DNA of 64,000 bases from assembly GCA_030704615.1 (NCBI GenBank), contig CM060734.1:33496042-33560041 (forward strand), given 5' to 3'. The DNA comes from Takakia lepidozioides (lineage: Eukaryota > Streptophyta > Takakiopsida > Takakiales > Takakiaceae). The notes under the pieces are model-generated. The model worked only from the letters and a program-made list of their open reading frames with translations. It did not search any database and had not been told where the DNA came from. A program made the position numbers and the translations under genes. This document shows positions 28,128 to 39,990 of this stretch, piece after piece (within the stretch, counting starts at the first letter, position 1; the number at the start of each line of letters is the position of its first letter).

Positions 28128-28721
28128 TCACCCCCTCCTCTAACGCCGAATTCCTCGAGGAGCGATAAAATCTTGGACTTGCTTAGAGTTGGAAAAAATC
28201 CAAAATCCGGCGAATGGTACTTGTCCAGTATTCGGCTCTTCGTTCTTGATTCAAATGATTTATAGGTCCCTGCAACCATCGATAATGTCCAACACCTTGA
28301 ACTTGGGACCACGCAGTGATTTGAGCATTCTGATTCTCGAAGCTGCCTTCAAACATGATTTCGTTGCCCTCTGCGTCCGAAACCTCAACCTCCAACAGAA
28401 TTATCAGACTTCGAGTAGGCTCCACTTGCCGTCGTACGGGGTCCAGATGAGGAAGTACGCGTCGCATTGGTGGCCCATCGTCTCAAGAGCGTCGGCGTGA
28501 TGTTGAAGGTCGTGAGAGTCGGAACGGCTGATCTGGTAGCTGGGTAAGCGACAACTCAAATGTATCTGGTTCCTGTGACTCCATACTGCCAATACAAGAT
28601 GCAAGAGTGCTGGAAGTGTAGCTATATATACTGATGTGTGGTGTTCCTCCCTCCTTAGCGTGTATCAGGTACATTGAATGTACCTTGAAGCTAACTTGGC
28701 TGACATCATCATTGTGACGTC

Positions 28722-29910
28722 TTATTGACGTGTAGCTCGGGGCTTAGCTAAATATCGTTGATGAAACTCTTGGACTTTGTCAGATGCATTGGCGAGATTG
28801 GATGAAAGTTCCCACGTTCGTTCGTTGATGTCGTAGCCTTTCCAATGTACGAAATATTCAAGACGTTTATACTTGATGCGAGAATCTAAGACTTCATCGA
28901 CTTCATACTCAATTTCCTGATTGACTTCGATTGGTGGAGGTGGTACGGAGACTCTCCCTAGAATATTCGATAGATGATACAACTCCAATAATGAAACATG
29001 AAAGAATGGATGGATGCGCATACTTCGTGGGAGTTCAATCCGAAAACTGACCGGATTTATTTGTCGAATAATTTTGAATGGTCCCAGGCGTTGATAATCC
29101 AACTTCATTGATGGTCGCAAGGTTTGTATGTCCCGTCGAAGAAGCCACACACGATCTCCGACCTTAAACTGGGGTTGGAGTTGACGACGTTGATCTACAT
29201 ACTCATTGTATTATTTTTTAGCTCCTGCGAGGTGGAATGTAAGCTCTTTGTGAATCATAGCAAGATGAGAAACAAGGTTTTCTACAGGGTTTCCAACAGT
29301 CTTCATGTGGAAAGGGTTTGCTCGACGATAATGACCATAATTGGAGAAAAATGAAGTTTGTTTAGTCGAAGAATGTATAATGTTGTTGTAGGCAAACTCA
29401 GCCAATGACTGAAGGTCCGTCCAATTATCTTGATGATAATTTATCGTACAACGAAGATACTGTTCCAAAATCTGGTTTACACGTTCGGTTTGACCATCAG
29501 TCTGTGGATGATTAGCTGTAGAGAGATTGATCTTAGTATCCAATATGTGAAATAATCCCCTTCCAGAAATTTGATATGAACTGTGGTCCTCGATCAGATA
29601 CGATGTCCTTTGGGAATCCATGAATGCAGTACATATTATTGAAAAAGAGTCTAGCAGTTTCCTCGCTGGTAACCGTCTTATTACATGGAATAAAATGTGT
29701 CATCTTCGTAAAACGATCTATAATAACAAGGATTGAATCGGTGGTCTTGGAAATTGGAAGGTCCGTAATAAAGTCCATGATAGACACGGACGACCATGGA
29801 CCCTTGGGAATGGGTAATGGTTGAAGAATGCCGTAAGGTCGATGTCGTGGTCCATTCGCTCTAGCACACGTGTCGCAAGATTTTATAAATTCTTTCACGA
29901 GTTTCCACAT
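28722..29910 (-). pseudogene. Chromovirus integrase with chromodomain
   Basis: The part at 29533-29910 has the zinc-finger end and the integrase core start (VSIMDFITDLPISKTTDSIL) with the first catalytic D, then SDRGPQFIS with the second. The part at 29211-29621 has HPQTDGQTERVNQILEQYLR, where E is the third acidic residue. The part at 28722-29150 ends in a chromodomain (YEVDEVLDSRIK, then YFVHWKGYDINERTWE), which guides insertion to heterochromatin. The three parts are in different frames, so the protein is broken. Confidence 0.9.
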
Positions 29911-30179
29911 CTGTGGCTACCAATAGTCCCTGGATATCAATTTCATTGTTTTGCTGAAGCCGAAATGTCCTGCAGCCGGAAGATCATGACATGTTTGAAG
30001 AATTCGAAGTCGTTTGTAACATGTGGATTATTTCGAGGTCGATTTAATTGACTTCGTAGTGTCGTGGCAAATTGGTCGCTCTTCAGTGCTTCCTGGATCT
30101 CTTTTATGATCTCTACATTATCATAGGTGGACATTGATAGCATATTCACTTGGAGATTTGCTGGTTTCAAGATGATGGA

Positions 30180-31460
30180 TTTCTATTGGTCAAAAGTTGT
30201 ATCCCCTTCTTTTGGCGCAAGATACGATCGTCGAGAAAGAACATCTGGTTTTCTTTGAAGATGTCCGGGACGGTAGGTAATAACAAAATCAAACCTTGCT
30301 AGTGACATATTCTATCTCGCTTGACGTCAATTCAAAACCCGAGCACTCATAAAATACTCGAGGTTTTTGTGATCGGTATAGACTGTGACTTGATGTATAG
30401 ATGATGTCATTCCTCAAAAGCATCAATAATCGCTAGAAGTTCTTTGTCATGGATTTCATAATTGATCTCCGCAGCGAAAAATTTGCGAGAACGAAAACCA
30501 ACAGGGTGAAGTCGGCCATCTGTACCGTATTCAGAGAATACCACGCCAAGTGCAAAGTCCGATGCATCTGCTTCCAAAAAGAATGATTTAGATGGGTCTG
30601 CTTGTACTAGTATTGGAGCCGTTGTGAATGTCTACTTCAGCCTTTCAAATGTTTGGTCAGCCTTCTCGTCTCATACAAATTTGTCCTTCCATGTGAGTCG
30701 TGTCAATGGTGCAGCAATTTTGGAGTAGTCCTTGATGAAGATTCTATAAAAATTTGCAAATCCTAGAAAACATTGTACATCTCGGACCGAAGTTGGTTTA
30801 ATTCACTCGATGATGGTTTGTATTTTCTTCTGATCCATAAAGATTCATTTGTCGGAAATAATGTAGCCCAAAAATTCGACTTCAGATTGGTGGAAAAGAC
30901 ATTTTTTCAACTAGGATCTCATACTTGTTCGGTAACTTAAAAATGGCATGTACAACACACTCCCAAAGTTTCAAATCAATCTAAAATATAGTCATTTTTC
31001 CCTCAATTTATCAAGGACAAGGCATACATGACGACCATGTTCTTCTTCATTCTATGAAAATATCAAAATGTCGTCCAAATAGATGACTACAAAGTCATCT
31101 AAAAATTCTTGAAAGATGTCATTTATCATGTGTTGAAAAATTGCTGGAGCATTTGTAAGACCGAAAGGCATAGCACTGTATTCGAAATGTCCGTACCTTG
31201 TGCGAAAAACAGTCTTCTATTCGTCTCATTTTCTTATTCGTACAAGGTTGTAAGCTCCTCTCAAGTCGATCTTTGTGAAAAAATTTGCTCGTCCAAGTTG
31301 CTTGAGGAGTCCCGAAATCAGCAGTAGTGGGTAACGATTTTTATAGTGACTTTGTTGAGCCCACGATAGTCCACACACATGCGTAACGATCCGTCCTTCT
31401 TCTTCACAAATAAGATACGTGCTCTCGCGGGTGATTTCGAATGTCGAATGAAATTCTTTG
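30180..31460 (-). pseudogene. Chromovirus reverse transcriptase and RNase H remnant
   Basis: Minus-strand pieces show [19 protein letters not shown] near 31350-31410 and YLDDILIF (catalytic YXDD) near 31060-31085. The RNase H stretch with DASDFALGVV-type residues is near 30540-30570. The frame is interrupted many times. Confidence 0.8.
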
Positions 31461-31499
31461 ACAAATTTTCATCAATGTATTCGGGTAAAGCAGCTAGCT

Positions 31500-32456
31500 C
31501 CGTCTGAGATAAATTTTAGATCGGGCCGAATGGTGGTTGAGCTTTTTTTTGCAAATCAATTGCACAATCATGTTTTGGTAACATGTCTGCATTTTTCTTC
31601 TCGAAGACATCATTGAAATCTTGATATTGAGTGGGTAATGTCGAAGTACCTTGGTCTCTTAAGGTTTTGATCGGAGTCGCATAAAGTGCAAATGTCGCGT
31701 CTTTTTTCATAGCTTTCATGAAGGCTCTAGCTCCAAGAGACGGGGATTGAATACCTTTGGTACATTTTTATCTTGCCAAAAATTTTCATGATCGCGCTCC
31801 AATGTCAGGATTATGAATCGGACAGCATCAATCTACATAAGATCATTACCGGATGTCTGATGGATCGTTGTGTTTGGTGTCGTAGTAGGAGCGGCATGGT
31901 GCGTCGTCGACCATCCAGATCGCTTCTCTTGACGTCTTTCAAACAAACGATTATCGCATGCAATGATTTGGGTGATGAATTCACTCAGTATACTCACGTT
32001 TGGCATTGTCAGTAACAAATCTTTTGCATCCTCTTTTAGGCCACATCAAAACTGACTAATGAGACTCTTCTCATTCCAGTCGAAGTCGCACGCAAGTTGT
32101 CGAAATTCGGCAGCATAAACGGAAGCTGGACGTGCTCATTGTCGAAGATTTCGCATCTTTGTCTCTGCAACTCTCTCTCTATCATTCTCTCCAAACGTTG
32201 CAGTGAACTCAGACATGAAGCTTCAAAATTGTATAGTAAATACGAATTTTTCTCTAATAGCGGTGCAAACCAAGATAGGGCAGTGCCGATTAGAATGGTG
32301 CCTACAAATCTCACTTGAATACCTTCATCAGGGTAACGTTGTGGATGTAGTCGTAGGAACAATCGTACTTGTTGAACAAAACCGCGAAATCTTGATCTTG
32401 TCTCATCAAATTTTTCGGGCATGCTGACATTTGGTTCCATTGTAATCTGTTGAAGA
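31500..32456 (-). pseudogene. Chromovirus gag and protease-linker remnant
   Basis: The 32036-32456 part has gag capsid features: KFDETRSRFRGFVQQVRLFLRLHP and a YPDEGIQVRFVGTILIG helix. The usual start is lost because the deletion joins truncated LTR directly to gag. The 31516-31719 part (LPTQYQDFNDVFEKKNADMLP) is the conserved run-in to reverse transcriptase. A zinc knuckle and an intact protease active site were not found. Confidence 0.75.
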
Positions 32457-32457
32457 T

Positions 32458-32537
32458 TTGTAACTTCCGGTAACATGGTAATTTGGTAACTTCTGGTATT
32501 TACTCCTGGTAAGTTCCTCTGGGCTATATCCGTGACA
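32458..32537 (-). repeat. Truncated chromovirus 5' LTR
   Basis: These 80 bp match the first 80 bp of the 3' LTR (minus sense, TGTCACGG...), then pass straight into gag sequence. The remaining ~550 bp of LTR and the primer-binding site are missing. Confidence 0.85.
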
Positions 32538-32542
32538 GCAAG

Positions 32543-34190
32543 GCTCATACACTACAGAAAGACTTACTTTTTTAAGGTGTCATGGATGGTCATGTGGGTA
32601 CCATTTGGAGAGTTCAAATGTAGTGTTTGGGGTGATTTCATGTTGATGACAACTACACTCCAGTGTTTACTACATTCAAGACAACCACATCAAAATCAAG
32701 AGGGGGCCAAGCGATGAGATCGTAATGAGCAATTGGAAAGGCCAAAAGTAACGTACTAGTAAGATGGATGCTTAGTTCACTCAAGCTCTACTCTCCAATA
32801 CATCAATGTACAAAGTATCTAACAAAATGAAGAAGAAATGTACTTACTCTTTGTTGATGGGGATCAGTAGGTGATTTTTCCTAGTGTTGGGCACACCGCT
32901 TGATTCCATTGTAGCCTTCTAATTCAAGCTTTGTGAAAAAAAAACGCGGCTATATACCTCACATTTCATGCTTTCATTAAAGCCTAAAGTATGATACTTA
33001 CTTGGAGTAGAATTCCATGAGTTTGTCGGTCATCCAATCACTTTGTTCAGCACATAAGAGGTCTATTGGCTGAAGCACTGTTAAGTTACTACCCCAAGCA
33101 TATCTCAAGTTGACATCTCCTCTTCAATATCCTCCTTTTCGAGATGCTCTGAAGGGTGGATCTTCCTGAACTCAAAAGTCTTTATCCTCAAAAGATTACA
33201 ATGTACATTGAGTCAAACGAGCAATAGATGATGACAGTGACATTCTTCTCAAACATTTTCTTTTCTTTCTTTCTTTTGTTTTCTCATCTTTAGATTTATT
33301 GTCTGTACGTCAATGTACAACCCTGGTTTGTGATGATTCTTTGTCATTATTTAGAAAGAGCAAGATGCAATCTGTAATGTAAACTTCATTGACCTTGAAT
33401 ATATGGTAGTATCCCTTATGAATGAATATCCCTACAATGGTATGTATCTTTTCTTGAAAATTTTATTACAACTTCACTCAGCCCTGTCTCATTATGCTGT
33501 AGGATTGCACAATGTGACCTTATCGCAAGATCTGAATTACAGATAAATATACCCAACATAAAACAAACATTAGCCGCCTAACTTCATTGTGATGTCAATA
33601 TTTCATTACAAAACTAAATTTAATTTCAAATAGTTTATGATTACCTTATGTACATCAAGGTTTTCTATATTAGAGATGTCAGACGCGTCAGACCATACGC
33701 AAACATGGCCTACGTCACGTCAATTTTAGGTGTGGATAATGTAATTTCCGGAGGGGTGAAAAATGTGATACGTAAGCGACCCATGCGTAGGACTCGGATT
33801 GCTGGGCAATGGCCCTCTATTCAATTCTTCTCCCATCATAACCGTTTAGATATGGAGTGAGGATGCGGACGTGGTGGATGAATCTCACCTAGTGCTTAAT
33901 CTGGACATGGATATAATTCAAGCTCAAACGTAAGCCGTAGTGGAGCAAGGTATCTTGATCCATTTCCCTGGATGAGCACGAGACAAAACTTTGCATCTCC
34001 ATTATATCTAATTTGACAGAAAATGCAGCTAAGGCCTTGAAGTTCAATGTGCGGCGCTCCAAATTCAGAGTGCACATTTTTCCCTAGTCCTCCAAGTAGG
34101 GACACAAAGGTGGTGTTACCTGCAAGCCCTGTACCTCCCCGAGAATTATTTACGCTCACTCCCCGAGATTGGTACCCATTTCGAGGTATA
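32543..34190. other. Unassigned DNA right of the chromovirus
   Basis: No gene recognised. CACTACAGAAAG at 32550-32561 resembles a CACTA-type terminus but no inverse partner was found. A weak open frame at 33648-33860 has no family motif. Confidence 0.4.
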
Positions 34191-34199
34191 CATTGGATC

Positions 34200-34552
34200 C
34201 ATGGGAGTTTTTGAAAATGAAGATTTAGATATTCTAATCATCGACCTCCTCTTCAATGACATTGAAGAATGGGGTATCCCCCGCATTGTCGTGATGATGC
34301 CTGAGAATGTCTCCATCGAAGGTTATTTGAAGTTGCCTACTTTAGACAAATCTTTTATTTCTATCGTCGTCCAAGAATAAATGCTTAGTATCATCTGTCA
34401 CTTTTGTCATTGTGAAGATCACATAAAAGTTAATTGTCCTACCTTCTTGAAGTCTAGAATGGAAAAAGAGACCCTTTCAAATGTTACTAAGAAAGCGAAT
34501 TGGGTGTAGGTTCAGGCTAGAGACTCTGCTGCATCCTCGAGAAAGCGGTGAG
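34200..34552 (+). pseudogene. Retroelement nucleic-acid-binding fragment (LINE ORF1-like)
   Basis: The plus strand reads an acidic stretch (FENEDLDILIIDLLFNDIEE), one stop, then a CX2CX4HX4C zinc knuckle (CHFCHCEDHIKVNC). A short gag-like or LINE ORF1 protein with a terminal knuckle would look like this. The fragment is too short for a firm choice. It ends about 140 bp before array C. Confidence 0.4.
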
Positions 34553-34689
34553 ACCCCTACAAAGAGGGTCTCATCTGATGTGACACCTGTGCAATAGTGA
34601 CATTTTTAGCACAGCCACATCATATTGACTGATATATTGGCATATTATTCAACATCATAGTTAATTAAAAATTTCAAAAATAATAACTG

Positions 34690-35522
34690 CGACTTCCATA
34701 TATAAAGAGCCGCATCTAATTAAAAATTTGGCTGTCATATATAATTTTCTTAAAACAATATGTGCGACCACTTAAATTCGGTAGTCGCATAATATTTTTT
34801 ATTTAATAATATGTAAGACTGCCAAAATCCTACGGTCGCACGTTTAAAAATAAATAAAAAATAAATGCGACCGCCAAAATTCGACAGTAGCATGTAATTT
34901 ATTTTGGAAAAACAAACGCGATTGCCCAAATTCGGCGATCGCATGAAAATATTTTTTACATAATAAGTTTGGCCACCAAAATTCAGCAATCACGTGTAGT
35001 TCAGTTTTTCAAAAAATTAGTACGATCGTTAATTATGGCGGTCGCACATATATAAATATAAAAAAAAATCACATGCGACCGCCAACATTGGCTATCGCAC
35101 CAATTTTTGAAAAAGACAACAAAAATATTTATTTATTTTTTAAAATGGGTGCGACTGCTAATTATGCTGGTCTCACCTATTTAAAAAATAAAACTTTCAT
35201 GCAACCCTTGCAGTGACACCAAATTTTTTTTTTAATGTGTTTTTTATTTTTTTTTGGTGAAAATGGATCCGACCGCCAATTTTAGGCATATATTTTAAAA
35301 AATAAAAAAATTTCATATGATTGCCAGACTAGCAATCGCATCCACTTTTAGAAAAGAATAAAAAGTAATTTTGTTACCAAAATTTGGGTTGACTGCCAAT
35401 TATGGCGGTTGCACTTTATTTTATTTTTTAAAAAATATTAATTTCTTTAAAAAACTGAAAAATCAAAATTTGTAGCTTATCAAAAATATTGAATTATCAA
35501 GCGACCGCCAATATTGGCAGTC
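34690..35522. repeat. Palindrome array C (GCGACCGCCA-type)
   Basis: About twelve units of imperfect GCGACCGCCAAAATTCGGCGGTCGC palindromes separated by A/T-rich spacers, with a period of about 60-75 bp. Clear units start near 34764, 34867, 34917, 35023, 35075 and 35501. It is a paralogue of array A in the same orientation (34970-35120 aligns with 23960-24110). It ends immediately before the transposase-like coding region, as a subterminal region would. Confidence 0.8.
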
Positions 35523-35524
35523 AC

Positions 35525-38500
35525 ATATAGTCAAGGAAATTTCTACTAAGGTGAAGTTTCTTCCTTGTGATGATAGCATGAGCAAAGACATACATGAAGA
35601 AGAGGGGCTGGTGCAAAACTCGGATAGGCTGAAAAGCAAGTTGGCCAAATATGCAGATTTTGAGAAGTGACAAAAAGAGATTAGGGGCGTTCGAAGGAAA
35701 TTGAGGGCACAAGGTCGTTTTGATGATGTTGAGCTCATGACAAAAGATGTGGAAGGAAATGTGTTGTTTCAGCTCTGGTATGATGTATGTCAAGAGGTTT
35801 ATGCCCGAACAGGAAAGAGCAAACCTTATGAGGCATGTCAGAATTATCTCAGGTCTCATGTGAAGTCTGATGGGCACCAAATGACGTACCAAAAGCGCTA
35901 TGGGAAGGGGAAAGATGATCATATTGTGAGGCCTCCAAATGAACAGGAAATCTTGGCTGCCAACAAGGAAATAGTCAAAGAGGTCATAGAGGAGGTTGAT
36001 AGCTTTTGCGTAGACAATCTAGGTTCAGCTTTTGAGATTGTGGAGGCAACAATTGGGGATTACTCAAAATTGGGATCTATGAGATTAAAGTGTATGACCA
36101 ATTCAAAGTGGATAGTCATGTTCTCTAAGACAGGTTCTCTTATGTTTTCATTGACAAAGCATGTCAAAGGAAAAACTCATTTGGTTGCGGGGACATGCAA
36201 GCTGAAAGATGTTGATGTAGATCTGAAAAAACGAGTTGGGAGGCCTCCAAAGTCTTCTATTGCCCATGATAGAAAGCACAGGGATCTAAGTTCTTTCTTG
36301 ATCAGCCAACCTATCATCAGATTTTCAAATTATATCACTCCAGCCACTGCAACAAACATTTCATTCTCATCTATTATGGAGAAGAGTGATGTTTCAACAC
36401 GTGACTTGTCACCGGACATCAACATTGAAGATGCATCCCCCATTTGACAACCACATGAAGGGTCCCAACGCAACAATAGGAAGTCGATGCTATGTTGGGG
36501 CCTATGGGACGAGTGGTGGGAGTACAATCGTGACAAGGTCAATCTCAAACCATTTCTTGAAGACACCAAGAAACAATTGGTATGCCGAACCTCTAACCAA
36601 TGTAACCATCATTATTAACCATCGCTCGCATGTGATTGCTGGTACATTCTGACATAATGACTGTTTGAGAATATCACTGGATGGATAACCTTTTCCAGCC
36701 ATAAGATGTTATTTTTGTTCTTCAATTCCATCTGAAAGAGACTTCACAATGAAGATTTATAGAGAGAGAATCATTGCTACTCAATTAAGAGGAGAGAGGG
36801 ACACGAGAAAAAGAAGAAAGTTGTATTATCTTGGCAATTCAAAAATTATCAATCAAGTGATCAAGGACAAGAAAGAGTTGAGAGAATTGAGGTTGACGTT
36901 GTGGGAAACAAGAACGAGAGTAGCGAGTCTTTCTGTGCGTTGTAGGGGCTTGAAGGAGGCTACTGCAGAGGCTATTGGAAGAGGAAATGTTCACAAATTC
37001 TGTCGGGACATTATGCATGCGCATAGGTCGAAGAATTTTGAAGGGAGAGAGAATTTATGGGATTTTCTTGTGGACATTGGCAAGAACATGGGCAGATCTG
37101 GAAAATGGAAGAGGTATAGCGATAGCAGAAAGATCATGTTTGAAACTATTCAACTTTGGGGTGGTCCAAAATTGTCTCATTTTTTGGCAACCAATTTGGG
37201 TGGTCCCGCACTTGATACTATAAAGCGGTCCTTGAGGAAAACAATGACATATAGGGTGGGTGAAAGGCCTGATGTGTTTCAACATGTTGCTGAAATATAT
37301 CGATATGCAATTGAGAGTATGGCCCTTCTATTGGCAACTGTCCCTGTCATGATTGCTGAAGATGAGACCGTGGTGAAACGATTGGTTAAATGAGTTGCTA
37401 GGGATGATATTCTTTTGGGATTTTGCGGGGTTCGAGAAAATCATGTTTGTGTGTCAGACTTTGTAGTTGAAATAGGAGAGGGTGAAAGAGCATTTGGCAA
37501 GATTGTAGATGCCTTCAAAGACAACACGATAGCTCATTATGCTAGAGTGTTGATAGCAAATCATTTGCATATTAGTTTGCCTCGATTGGTTGTTGTTGTG
37601 CATCTTACATGCAATAGGTTTGACAATGAGTTCGTGAGACGTCAATGGGAGAAAATGAGGGTGTTGTGGAATAAACATGTGAGAAGGGTAGTTGGACCAA
37701 TAATTGGTCATACTTTAGATGGTGATAGTCGAAGGATGAAGCTAACGTTGGAAGACTATGACAATGGGGCTGGAGAAAGATTATTCATCCCTTGGGAAGA
37801 CTAGTTATTTTCAGCAAAGGTGTTGGGGAATGGTGGAGATATCTATGGGCTACACGACCAAGACTTCATTCACAATGGCAAGAAGTTGTGAATCCATTGG
37901 ACAACCCTTCACGACAACTAATCTTAGGTAAGGAACTTGCAACCTTGAACCACGTGCTTTTGGTTTATCAAACGTTTTCAAGTGATAAACATAGACTCCA
38001 AGAAGGTGATGTCAAAAAGGAAGACCGGCAAAATTGGGGGGCAGCTCAACGCATAGTTTCTCGCAAAGTGCAAGCATGCTTGAAAGAGTTGCAATCAAGT
38101 CGTAACCATCGCAAGGAGAGGACTAAAGGGACTGAAATATATCTACATGTTGTTTCATGCTACATAGATATTTTTCCTTCTTCTCACCTATCTTTGGGTG
38201 GAAGGGTACGATCTGCAACCAAAATATCGTTCTTTTTCAGATTACGGAAGCTATGGATACATCATCATGCACTCTACAATCTGAAAGCTTACTTCATCAG
38301 CAGGGAGGCCTACTTGGACTTGCAAGTTTCATGTCATTATGTGGTTCTCCTCATCAAGCTCTTCAAAAATAAGTTCAGCCATTTGCAAGTTCCTTTGAGC
38401 ATTGTCGGATCTGATATTTGTGAGATTTTTTTTCAGCAAAATTGGAGGCATGTTGCGAAATGAGAAGACGTATGATGGCTGCGATCTCATTGAAAGTATT

Positions 38501-39196
38501 GATGCACTAACACGAATTTCGGAGTTTGAGGCAAAACCAAAGGGGCCAAGGTTTGCGAGAGCACACAAGAAACAAGAGCATATTTGGTTCACGTTGGAGA
38601 AAGATAACTCCATCCCTTTTGCTGACCTTGGTGATTTCTCTTCTGTTCAGTCAGATTATTGCAGTGTTGAGGCTTTGAAATCTGGTTTTCTTGAAGCCCA
38701 AGACCTATGTAGCAGCTTGGGAATGAAACCGTGATGTGACCAGATCTGAATGGTGGAATCAACCATGGAATATCGAAAAGAAGAGAGAGGTTCAGCTTTT
38801 CAAATGCATGCAGGAGGATGCCAGGATGGTGACATTGTTATTGATGATCTTTGTTTGGAAGTTGATGGAGAAACCCATGTCGAACCTGAAACTATGTAAG
38901 ATCCTTCTTTAAGTGCAATGGAGGATATTTCGGACCCTTTGCAGGTGCATACAGAGGATATTATTGTTCAAAGCGAATTTCGGGATACCTTGGATGCCCT
39001 TATTGATGAGCAAGAAGGAGAGGAAGAATATGAGAAATCACCTATCATTTCATTTGTCACAGTCGATGGAAAGGCTATTTTCAAGAGTACCTTGGTTAGC
39101 CAATTAAATGGCAACCCCACTCTTTCCAAAGATAGGTTAACACGAGTTCGAAGTGGAATTTCACTTTGCAAAGAGAAAAATTCTAGCCACATTTAA
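35525..39196 (+). pseudogene. Transposase-like gene of unassigned family
   Basis: A broken protein of over 1,000 residues, read in segments 35527-36447, about 36449-36650, 36720-37804 (one stop at 37391), 37805-38150 (frameshift near 37880) and 38400-39196. The first segment carries an AT-hook-like KRVGRPPKS (about 36230-36258). The middle has candidate RNase H-fold acidic residues: MIAEDET (37351-37370), GHTLDGDSRRMKL (37708-37742) and GLHDQDFIHNGKKL (about 37847-37890). The last resembles the D-H-K block of P-element and hAT transposases in general form only. The C-terminal SQLNGNPTLSKDRLTRVRSGI segment ends at 39196. I do not recognise a named superfamily. Array C abuts its start, which supports a large DNA transposon. 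Confidence 0.55.
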
Positions 39197-39620
39197 AAAG
39201 ACCATATCACGTGCGTGCATTAGTCAATAAAAAATACCCTTGTATATAGGTTACTTCATGAATTTATCATATGTATACATATATTTTAAATTTTATTAAA
39301 CCCCCTAAAGTATTTATATAAAATAATATTTTAATGAATAACAACACCCTGTTCATGTGTTGATTCAGAATATAATAAACCCTTTATTTATGTATAATTT
39401 TTAATACAAAATTGTGATAAAAGTTTTACATCAGATTTAAAAAATATTTAAAATAACTTGTATAACAAATAAAAATTAGTGTCAAATTTATTTTCCATTG
39501 ATAAAATTGTCAAAAACTGTTTTATTATTTGGATCGAGCTTATACCTATTAGAGGCTGCATCATACTTTAAAAAAGCTAATGCTATGATAGACTCTAAAT
39601 CAACCATCATAAGAGTGCAC
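39197..39620. other. AT-rich stretch, nothing recognised
   Basis: No palindrome array is seen here, so if the preceding gene is a transposon its right subterminal region is lost or different. Confidence 0.4.
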
Positions 39621-39623
39621 CCC

Positions 39624-39990
39624 CCAGGGATTTCAACATGGTTGACAATCCTTTGGACAGATCTGAAGTAGCCAATCACAACCTTTTTCTGCTGGAAAGA
39701 GACTCCTGGGATGCTTTGTGCCATTACGTTGGTTTGATTGATGTGTCCCCTCCCTCTGGCCAAGATTTGAAATTCACTTGGTCAAATAATAGGGCTCCTC
39801 CCAATCTTAGGATGGCCAGACTTGATAGATTCTACTGTTCTTTTTGCTATCTCTATTTGATCTAAGTCCTTGCCTTCTGGCTCCATATTGCCGGACTTTG
39901 ATCATGCTGCCATCTCCTTTTCTTTTGTCACCCCTAGAGCAAAAATTAAAGGCAAGGGTTATTTTAGGCTCAACCCAACTTCAGCTGCTT
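39624..39990 (+). pseudogene. LINE endonuclease (ORF2) fragment
   Basis: The plus strand reads GDFNMVDNPLDR, then FTWSNNRAPPNLRMARLDRF, then after a frameshift DFDHAAISFSF and KGKGYFRLNP. These are the conserved blocks of the APE-like endonuclease of plant L1-type LINEs, including the catalytic D and N of GDFN and the D/H near the end (SDHxP is degenerate). No reverse transcriptase follows, so it is an isolated scrap. Confidence 0.8.

Larger units (their letters stand above)
27491..32542 (-). mobile_element. Ty3/gypsy chromovirus with target duplication
   Basis: A Ty3/gypsy element on the minus strand occupies 27496-32537, between GCAAG copies at 27491-27495 and 32538-32542. Reading right to left the order is gag, reverse transcriptase, RNase H, integrase, chromodomain, 3' LTR, which marks it as a chromovirus. 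The 5' LTR is reduced to about 80 bp and the primer-binding site is gone, so an internal deletion followed insertion. Coding parts are full of stops and frameshifts. Confidence 0.92.

Noticed and set aside
32550-32561. CACTA transposon terminus
   Set aside because: The CACTACAGAAA sequence alone is too short; no inverse partner, 3-bp duplication or TNP2-like transposase was found.
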